Source: Siphonodentalium dalli (Eukaryota > Mollusca > Scaphopoda > Gadilida > Siphonodentaliidae). From it: a stretch of 64,000 nucleotides of DNA. The stretch lies in the NCBI GenBank assembly GCA_032622095.1, contig CP136061.1:121966754-122030753 (forward strand), in the 5' to 3' direction. Below are positions 60,001 to 64,000 of the stretch, piece by piece. Under the pieces are notes generated by a model. That model saw only the letters and a list, made by a program, of their open reading frames with translations, had not been told where the DNA came from and searched no databases. A program made the position numbers and the translations under genes. Numbering within the stretch: the first letter of the stretch is position 1; each line of letters starts with the position of its first letter.

Positions 60001-62845
60001 CTAATGTTATTTGACATTTTCTGTGAGCAAAAATGTTTTAATTAAATAGTGCTCTGACCCGCCAGTTTCAGTAGCTGCAGATGTAATGAGTCATCAAAAT
60101 TAGTGTACATCAATTTCAGGTCATCTTTTGATTCAAACTTTTTCAACCAAACAATAACATAAATCTGACCCAACTAGACGAAAATGGCTCATCTTGGGTA
60201 CTTTTGTAACAATTTCAGCGAACATGTGTATTGAGATACCAGTATTGCAAACCTGGTAAATTAGTTTCCAAAAAATTGAAATAATGACCTGTGCTAAAAA
60301 GACTGATACTAAGTAGATCATGACTGGAATCTCGACGCTGGCTACGTCCCTGGAATCTCGACGCTGGCTACGTCCGTAGAGATAATATTTCACCAGTTTA
60401 AAATCTGGGAACTTTTTTAAGTTCTGACAGGGATCTTTATAACATTAAGAAATATATCGCCAGCATTATTTTTTCAGTTACAACCTGTTCCTTAATAATG
60501 TACTTCACTGCAGGCAAAAGTCCCAGGTCGAGATTGCAAGATTTAGATGACTTATGTGATCCAATTTCACCATAGACATTGAACTGATTACCTGGTGAAA
60601 TATCATGATTGTGAGTGACGCAGAGCGAAATTGGCTCCTAAATCATGCATTATCGAACTGGGACCTTCAACTGTGAAATATATTATTAAGGAATAGGTAT
60701 TAACTAAGAAATATATTACCTGTATTATTATTTCAATTTTATAAAGTTCCCCATCAGAACATGCCTAAACATCAAACCTTCCTGGAACATCAAAATCTTC
60801 CCAGGTTTGAACTGGTGGAATATGATCTCCAGGTGCATCACGTTCCGCCAGAAAATTCGTTAAAATTTTCAATAATCACTTTTTTTATATGCTTGCCAAT
60901 AAAATAGGGGAAATTACTGAAACATAGATCATCGTATATATATCTTAGAAGCCTCAGTGTAATACGATTTTGTTATTACACTGCAGCTTTTGGTATATTT
61001 CACCGTAGCTTTTTAGAAATTTGGGTCAATCGTAAAAATTCAATATTTCTCACTAATGAGATATTTTGGTAATCAAACAAAAACCATAGGTAATATTCTC
61101 TTGTTTCTGTTTTCCAAATAAAAAAATGAGTCTTATTTATTTCTGTGTAACAGACTCACTAATTATAGCTATTAAATGCGGCATGATAATGCTCTGCCAA
61201 CCTTTAGAAATATTGTTTCACCTAGAGTAAGATATTGGGGTGTGTATTCAGGGTTTCCGCTATGGGCTTGGGGAATGATACCCTATGGCTGCTGGAGGAA
61301 ATCTCAGTTCATAAAAACTGTGAATATCAACTAGTATTTCGGTACCAAAAACTTTGTGACAAAATGTCAAGTTAAATTCGCTGGTACAATAAGTTTACTG
61401 ACAATGTTTCACAAGTGGTCAGCGTTAATGCATGGGCAAATAAAAATTATCTTCGTTTATTACTCCCTTTCAGTTTTATTTAATGTAGGCATTAATCTGT
61501 GGATTGGGTAGGAACATATGTTGGAGGGAAGTTTGGTTGAGGGGAAAGGGACCTTTAAATAGACCCGCTGCACCTATAACGGAAACCCTGGTGGAATGGA
61601 AATACAAGGTCACTTATGTATTAAATAGTTTGGGTTAAAAGGTAGCAACCACATAAGTAATTGGGTCAAGGACACCTCTCAAGTCTTCAGTTCTTGTGGT
61701 ATACATCACCTATCTACTCGGGTTATTCAGGCTTTCCGCTAGGTGTAAATTACCTACGGATATAGAGTTGTCCAACTTTGATGGAACAGGCCCAAGGCAG
61801 TACGTCCCATCCACGGACATTTTCGTGTACGCCCATCTGGCTGTCAATCATGCTTTCCACGTGGCCTGATTACTAATTATACCCAAAATTGCCAAAGAGA
61901 AATGACAACAATCAGTGATGGAGCAATGGAGTTATTTCCCAACACAAGTAACACTGATGGGCCGGTACGTGCGACTATTTACAACTTTTTCCAAAATAAA
62001 ATATAAGAAAATAGATGTATTTATTTGAGAAAATAGTACTATTGTCAGATCTAGCTAGGGGCGTGGAAAGTCCTGTGTGTAGATTGTCCAACAAGGTCAA
62101 AAGAGTGCCAGTGACGTATATAACTGCTGAATGGTTACGTCGCCCCAAAATTGTGTATTGGACACTTATATAGGATCTCTGATCTGTGCTCTACTCAGCG
62201 TGAGCGTTCTTGAGTCTTCATTAATTAAGGTGAGGTCGAAACTTTTTGTATCCGAATTCGAGAACAATTCAATTTACTCAGTTGTGGTCACAACTGTGAT
62301 TGGTTGTTGTGTTTGCAATAGAGGATTATACGCGGAGACTAAATACTCAAGCCCCACAGATCATATGCAAATGACTGACAGCCAGATGGGCGTAAACGAA
62401 AATGTCCTTGGATGAGACGTCGGGTGAAGGCAGTCAGTGAAGATTGTGAAGTTATTTATGTATTCGATGACGGATTTAATTTTTGAGGTGGACATAGTTC
62501 ATCATCATGGGGGGAAAACTTGTATCGGGGAATGGGACCCATAAAGGGATCCCCTGCCCATATAGCGGAAACCCTGGGTTATTGTTAATTCATGCCAATG
62601 TGATAACTACCCAATATGTTCATAAAGGTTTGTTATGAATTTCATTGATTTGAGCTAAGCATGGCTTTAACTTGAGGCAAGCTTCTTCCGCTGGTTACTG
62701 TTCCGCTATTAGAATTCTCTTGTAGTAACTGATTTTCTGTTTATTTCAGAAATATTTGATGTCTCAGGCTCGCATGTATCTGCCGGTCACCGTAACTTCA
62801 GAAGGACAGAATTGCAAAGCTTTTGAAGTGGCAGTCACTGCTTAA
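33058..62845 (+). CDS. Gelsolin/severin-like actin-binding protein, 13 coding exons, 366 aa (joined CDS)
   Basis: The joined exons total 1101 nt, with ATG at 33058, TAA at 62843-62845 and GT..AG borders on all 12 introns. Intron phases are 1,1,0,0,0,2,0,0,0,2,0,0. The product has three gelsolin repeats. G1 covers about residues 40-160 ([44 protein letters not shown]). G2 covers about 161-262 ([38 protein letters not shown]). G3 covers about 272-366 ([31 protein letters not shown]). Aligned from memory to gelsolin G1-G3, the acidic Ca2+-site positions are present (D73 and E105 in G1, D194 and E217 in G2, E326 in G3). In this family such proteins sever and cap actin filaments in a Ca2+- and phosphoinositide-dependent way in the cytosol. 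Length and domain number fit the severin/fragmin group and the 366-367 aa earthworm gelsolin-like protein, not six-domain gelsolin. The basic stretch at the end of G1 in vertebrate gelsolin is replaced here by PDGMTIMEGG. Family assignment is firm; exact activity is inferred. Confidence 0.95.
33190..33745. mobile_element. M6 fold-back element in intron 1
   Basis: Inverted arms of about 200 bp: ACCATGAATCTCTACTCTG / CAGAGTAGAGATTCATGG, plus internal GGAACTTTTTAAAGTTTTGA, AATGTACTTCACTG and GTCCCAACTCAAAAGTT with their complements. ORFs on either strand inside it are by-products of the palindrome. Confidence 0.75.
34685..36382. mobile_element. M3-related TTAA element in intron 1, interrupted by P2 copy B
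   Basis: TTAACCCTTTACCCAACA at the left and TGTTGGGTAAAGGGTTA at the right. Both sides carry the M3 block GCATTCTCTTATATATGCGAG, and the two halves are separated by the P2 element at 34935-36259. Confidence 0.75.
34935..36259 (+). mobile_element. P2 element copy B in intron 1
   Basis: Same order as copy A: palindrome (34933-34964), pure (GTCC)n array (34997-35027), and four core units starting near 35051, 35201, 35352 and about 35500. The same 600-bp tail and 3' hairpin follow (36238-36253) and CTCTCG. Copy B has one more core unit than copy A. Flanks ATTTTTA / TTTTTTA suggest insertion into a T-run. Confidence 0.87.
36480..36560 (+). CDS. Gelsolin-like exon 2 (residues 3-30)
   Basis: Acceptor AACTCTCAG|GTCTAGTG and donor TCAAAA|GTAAGT, 81 nt. 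It encodes the N-terminal extension before G1 ([20 protein letters not shown]..), rich in Lys and Asp. It begins and ends in phase 1. Confidence 0.93.
37434..37672. mobile_element. M4 element in intron 2
   Basis: TTAACCCTTTTTATACTAAA .. TTTAGTATTGAAAGGGTTAA, with internal ATAATAAGTTCAACAAACGA shared with the copy at 6470. Confidence 0.75.
37699..38129. mobile_element. M1 element in intron 2, interrupted by M2
   Basis: CAGTAATGCTCTAAATAATC .. AATTATTTAGAGCATTACTG, flanked by TA. M2 occupies 37882-38103 and sits exactly at the TTAA of the M1 sequence GTGGTTAAGGAGTC seen uninterrupted at 30144. Confidence 0.88.
37882..38103. mobile_element. M2 element nested in M1
   Basis: TTAA + CTCTTTCAGTGCCAAGTC at the left and GACTTGGCACTGAAAGGGTTAA-type right end. 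The interior has a duplicated right-arm block (AGAGCTCTTTCCATCAATGT at about 37925 and 37999). TTAA at each end. Confidence 0.88.
39771..39844 (+). CDS. Gelsolin-like exon 3 (residues 30-54)
   Basis: Acceptor TTGACAG|AGGAGTC and donor ATCGTG|GTACGT, 74 nt, phase 1 to 0. It encodes the [17 protein letters not shown] segment, which is the conserved entry into gelsolin domain 1. Confidence 0.93.
40172..40730 (+). mobile_element. P4 element in intron 3
   Basis: 5' hairpin ATGCCCCCGATCTCC..GGAGATTTGGGGG, microsatellite (GTCC/TTCC)n at 40218-40266, and two cores of about 168 bp (CGAACATTTCAACTCATAAC, GGTATGCTAATAGACCAG, CCAGAGTTATGCCCC). The end TCGGGGGC is inverted to GCCCCCGA at the start. Confidence 0.85.
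41101..41175 (+). CDS. Gelsolin-like exon 4 (residues 55-79)
   Basis: Acceptor ATCTTTACAG|AAATTTC and donor CTCAAC|GTGAGT, 75 nt, phase 0 to 0. It encodes KFQIQKW followed by the G1 strand [11 protein letters not shown]73 of the GDS motif aligns with the type-2 Ca2+ ligand of G1. Confidence 0.94.
41531..44246 (+). mobile_element. P5 element copy 1 in intron 4 (2.7 kb, about 15 core units)
   Basis: TAGCTCAACTT at the start, repeated inverted within the first 35 bp as AAGTTTGAGCTA and again at the end as AAGTTGAGCTA. About 15 tandem cores of 155-170 bp follow, each with GGGCTACAGGTCGTAC, GACATGTAGATGGGAACGAG and AACATGGCCGCCAGCAGCC. Repeated ORFs inside it are products of the tandem array. Confidence 0.88.
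45773..45844 (+). CDS. Gelsolin-like exon 5 (residues 80-103)
   Basis: Acceptor CATTTTCAG|ACATATC and donor ACTCAG|GTAATA, 72 nt, phase 0 to 0. It encodes TYQEGD followed by [12 protein letters not shown], the central G1 strand and turn. Confidence 0.93.
47344..47576. mobile_element. M3 element in intron 5
   Basis: TTAACCCTTTCATGACTGG at the left and CCAGTCATGGAAGGGGTTAA at the right. Inner blocks GCCAATGCATTATTCTC and CTCTTATATATGTGAGGC with inverted partner. Confidence 0.8.
47661..47791 (+). CDS. Gelsolin-like exon 6 (residues 104-147)
   Basis: Acceptor ATGATTTCAG|GACGAG and donor ATGAC|GTAAGT, 131 nt, phase 0 to 2. It encodes [14 protein letters not shown], the long actin-binding helix of G1, then [12 protein letters not shown] and the FKSYFPDG segment. 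E105 is the expected Ca2+-site glutamate. Confidence 0.95.
48417..48797. mobile_element. hAT-like MITE in intron 6, perfect 8-bp target duplication
   Basis: CAGGGGTGCCGGAAG / CTTCCGGCGCCCCTG inverted ends, flanked by TGCTTCAT at 48409-48416 and 48798-48805. 381 bp, non-coding. The 114- and 148-codon ORFs that span it read through the ends and are not genes. Confidence 0.92.
49049..49157 (+). CDS. Gelsolin-like exon 7 (residues 147-183)
   Basis: Acceptor TTTATTTCAG|AATCATGG and donor AGGGAG|GTATGT, 109 nt, phase 2 to 0. It encodes the G1-G2 junction: [10 protein letters not shown] closes G1 and [15 protein letters not shown] opens G2. The KRR cluster corresponds to the G2 phosphoinositide/F-actin-binding strand of gelsolin. 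Confidence 0.94.
49386..49496. mobile_element. M1 element, left half only, intron 7
   Basis: CTGTAATGCTCTAAATAATC through TCATCGGAAAGCTC. The element stops near its centre and the right arm is absent. Confidence 0.75.
50838..50948 (+). CDS. Gelsolin-like exon 8 (residues 184-220)
   Basis: Acceptor TTATTTCAG|ATCCCA and donor TACAAG|GTCAGA, 111 nt, phase 0 to 0. The donor is the weakest of the gene (GTCAGA). It encodes the G2 core: [27 protein letters not shown]194/D195 and E217 are the expected Ca2+-site residues. Confidence 0.94.
51094..51320. mobile_element. M4-like element in intron 8, degraded
   Basis: TTAAACCTTTCTATACTGAA with ATAATAAGCTTATTATATGA and GGATAACAACTCATG, similar to 37434-37672. 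The right terminus is eroded. A further diverged relative appears at about 49995-50230. Confidence 0.5.
51670..51750 (+). CDS. Gelsolin-like exon 9 (residues 221-247)
   Basis: Acceptor ACTTTGTAG|GCTATG and donor GATGGT|GTGAGT, 81 nt, phase 0 to 0. It encodes the G2 helix continuation [16 protein letters not shown] and the linker. An internal GGTGAG at 51697 could act as a donor but would break the frame and the homology, so the later site was chosen. Confidence 0.9.
52127..53816 (+). mobile_element. P5 element copy 2 in intron 9 (1.7 kb, about 9 core units)
   Basis: TAGCCCAACTT .. AAGTTTGAGCTA at the 5' end and AAGTTGAGCTA at the 3' end. It has a short GTGTGTGCG tract where other P elements have GTCC, and about nine cores with GGCGCGGGCTACAGGTCGTA. 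Units near 53500-53600 are truncated and rejoined. Confidence 0.87.
53822..54955 (+). mobile_element. P6 element in intron 9
   Basis: A degenerate GGCGGGCGG stretch precedes five tandem units of about 162 bp. They contain GCGATAACTC..AATATTAACC, TTTGGTATATGAGTCT, CGGACGAGTTCGAAAACC and GAGTTATGGGTCTTAG. It ends with hairpin CACCATGGG..CCCATGGTG (54911-54940) and CAACCTCTTGTTT. The cores resemble those of P2. Confidence 0.75.
55301..55656. mobile_element. Fold-back element with repeated arms in intron 9
   Basis: AAGTGGTCCT .. AGGACCACTT ends. Each arm contains two direct copies of a TTGCTATGATGCTGG unit, inverted in the other arm as CCAGCATCATAGCAA. 356 bp, AT-rich centre. One copy in the window. 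Confidence 0.75.
55823..55911 (+). CDS. Gelsolin-like exon 10 (residues 248-277)
   Basis: Acceptor TGTATTTCAG|CACAAA and donor TTCAA|GTAGGT, 89 nt, phase 0 to 2. It encodes the end of G2 ([13 protein letters not shown]), an acidic linker and the first G3 strand (EEKRLFK). Confidence 0.92.
56750..56935 (+). repeat. Decayed P-type core unit in intron 10
   Basis: AAAATACAGGTCAACATCG, TTCCGTCCACCCATTATTAC and CCTTTTTCGACTTCGAAATT match the core phrase of P2-P4. No hairpin or microsatellite remains. Confidence 0.5.
57005..57083 (+). CDS. Gelsolin-like exon 11 (residues 277-303)
   Basis: Acceptor ACTTTTTTAG|GGTCTC and donor AGTGAT|GTAAGT, 79 nt, phase 2 to 0. It encodes [19 protein letters not shown] and leads into the second G3 strand. 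Confidence 0.92.
57872..57967 (+). CDS. Gelsolin-like exon 12 (residues 304-335)
   Basis: Acceptor TATATTGCAG|GATGTA and donor GCACAT|GTGAGT, 96 nt, phase 0 to 0. It encodes the G3 core [18 protein letters not shown] and the helix start [13 protein letters not shown]326 aligns with the G3 Ca2+-site glutamate. Confidence 0.94.
58461..58875. mobile_element. C-family long element in intron 12
   Basis: CAAGCCTGGAAATAGTGTG .. CACACAATATCCGGACTTG, left hairpin GGTCCCCAGAGGGTGAAGTT with a full partner, right hairpin shortened. Flanks AATAATGT / AATTGTAT match at 5 of 8 positions. Confidence 0.8.
60380..60845. mobile_element. M6-related fold-back element in intron 12
   Basis: Shares GTTCCTTAATAATGTACTTC, TGGGACCTTCAACTGTGAAA, TTTATAAAGTTCCCCATC and GGTGGAATATGATCTC with 33190-33745, in inverted arms. 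Just upstream, 60326-60375 is a direct 25-bp duplication (TGGAATCTCGACGCTGGCTA..). Confidence 0.65.
61249..61590. mobile_element. hAT-like MITE in intron 12
   Basis: CAGGGTTTCCGCTATGGG .. CTATAACGGAAACCCTG inverted ends. 342 bp. The flanking 8-mers do not match, so the two ends may come from recombined copies. Confidence 0.6.
61728..62576. mobile_element. hAT-like element in intron 12, with target duplication
   Basis: CAGGCTTTCCGCTAGG .. ATAGCGGAAACCCTG ends. Flanks GGGTTATT (61720-61727) and GGTTATT (62577-62583) agree apart from one G. The 94-codon ORF inside (62131-62415) shows no transposase motif. 849 bp. Confidence 0.7.
62750..62845 (+). CDS. Gelsolin-like exon 13 (residues 336-366, stop)
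   Basis: Acceptor GTTTATTTCAG|AAATAT. It encodes [19 protein letters not shown] and the C-terminus [10 protein letters not shown], followed by TAA at 62843-62845. It completes G3 with no sequence for further repeats, so the protein ends as a three-domain form. Confidence 0.93.
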   Translation, partial: KYLMSQARMYLPVTVTSEGQNCKAFEVAVTA

Positions 62846-64000
62846 ATTATCATGCTCAGCTATCGCACTCCACATTCTGTTAATAACCTCATGCACTGTA
62901 TTTTGTACATAACATAAAATCATGTCTGGGTTTACGTGTGTTAACCCATGTGGGTGAAAAGAAATGGCTCTACATTCGAAGATACTGTGTGTTTTACAGC
63001 ATTCGGCACTCTTTTTCATTATCGATTATAAACAAGCAGAATTTGATGACCTTTTGGTACCATTTATTATTGGTTTTCGACATCTTGCATAATGGCCATT
63101 TACTATGCAAATGACAAAATTTTCCACACATTTTTATTTTTAATATTTATAACTGTTCTCCTCAACTTGGTAATTAGTGTATATGTTTATTGCTAACAAA
63201 TCTGAGACGCCAAATGCTATCAATTTCTTACTAAGACATCTACGGGATATATGAAATTCTACTAATTTCACATCAACTATTTTGCAGCACCAGTCCTTCA
63301 GTTGAAAAAAGATAAAATGCCACTTAAGTCATACTTTTGACTGATCAGTTTATAGTAAATTTCTATCTATTCTACGTTTGCTCATCGGTCACTATTTTTT
63401 CGCAATTTTACCTCATAAAACTGGTTGTGATTTTTTTACCTTATACAGGCACATGATGTGTATGTTTATTTTATTTGACAGTGTATAGCAATTGTTTCAA
63501 AATTAAATTATTGACTGAAATTCCTGGTGATCTTAGACTGTAACCATGGAGAGTGGTTGTCATGGATGGTTGAAAGCGAGTCATTGTGATGAATCTCATG
63601 TTTAACACTAACAAAATGTCAAAGCAATTAGTGGTTCCTTGCTTCTGTTTCCAACTGACACCTAATATCAAATAATGACAACTATTTCCCAACCTAAATA
63701 TTGTACTTACAGCATTGGCTTTACCTATAAATTTTACCAAGTTTCGGAAATAGTTGATATTACATTTATTTCAAAGTCTATTCCATGTTCTTGGTTTAAC
63801 TTATTATAATGTAATACAAGCCTATTTGTAGAAAAAAAAACGGGAAGTATGATAGCCAAAATGTTCAAATGTATTGAAATTTTAGTCTAAATTCCAAATT
63901 TGACTGATAGTTTTCAGTGATGTTCCCATGTAGTGCCAAGTAGTTAAAGCTTGTTTTACTAGAATTCATTGTTCTGCACAAAAATGTTGGGAGTTATTGC
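62846..64000 (+). other. 3' UTR and downstream sequence of the gelsolin-like gene
   Basis: AT-rich sequence with no convincing ORF. No canonical AATAAA was found by eye. The best polyadenylation-signal candidates are the ATTAAA variant near 63502 and weaker GATAAA/CATAAA forms near 63311 and 62912. The 3' end of the transcript is therefore unresolved. Confidence 0.5.

Noticed and set aside
62131-62415. 94-codon ORF in intron 12 with a hydrophobic stretch
   Set aside because: It lies inside the hAT-like element at 61728-62576. There is no transposase motif and no splice support.

Overview
This is a eukaryotic genomic window: AT-rich, intron-rich, with no bacterial gene organisation. It holds one protein-coding gene that I can support, on the + strand and split into 13 coding exons between 33058 and 62845. 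The joined exons give a 366-residue, three-domain gelsolin/severin-like actin-binding protein. The length and the N-terminal sequence class match the short gelsolin-like proteins of annelids and molluscs. The repeats (GTCC-rich microsatellites next to hairpins and 150-190 bp tandem cores) resemble the 'pearl'-type elements of bivalves. I therefore infer a lophotrochozoan, most likely a mollusc, with brachiopod or annelid not excluded.

Layout. Positions 1-33029 carry no recognisable protein gene. They are a mosaic of short non-autonomous transposable elements, tandem repeats and unassigned sequence. The first coding exon starts directly behind a splice acceptor, so at least one untranslated 5' exon probably lies upstream, but I could not place it. 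Positions 33030-62845 are the gelsolin-like gene. Its exons are 35-131 bp and its introns 0.7-4.8 kb, and most of the larger introns contain mobile elements. Positions 62846-64000 are 3' UTR and downstream sequence.

Repeat content. I use local labels. C is a palindromic family with 8-bp target duplications, 11 copies in 64 kb, whose ends each fold into a hairpin. M1 is a fold-back element flanked by TA (Tc1/mariner-like). M2, M3, M4 and T are elements bounded by TTAA (piggyBac-like for M2-M4). Several elements have CAGGG-type ends and 8-bp duplications (hAT-like) at 23108, 48417 and 61728. M6 is a long fold-back element. P1-P6 are hairpin + microsatellite + tandem-core elements. At least four nested insertions can be read directly, and they show empty-site versus filled-site structure.

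The most interesting observation is that P1-P6 have different terminal hairpins but share one architecture, and several have visibly related core repeats. The core phrase is a 'GATAACTC ... TTTGGTAT.TGAGT ... GAGTTCGAA ... GAGTTATGGCCC' pattern. P2 and P6 also share a 3' hairpin followed by CCTCTYGTTT. This suggests one mechanistic class, possibly rolling-circle Helentron-like. No transposase, reverse transcriptase, CRISPR array or defence system was recognised.
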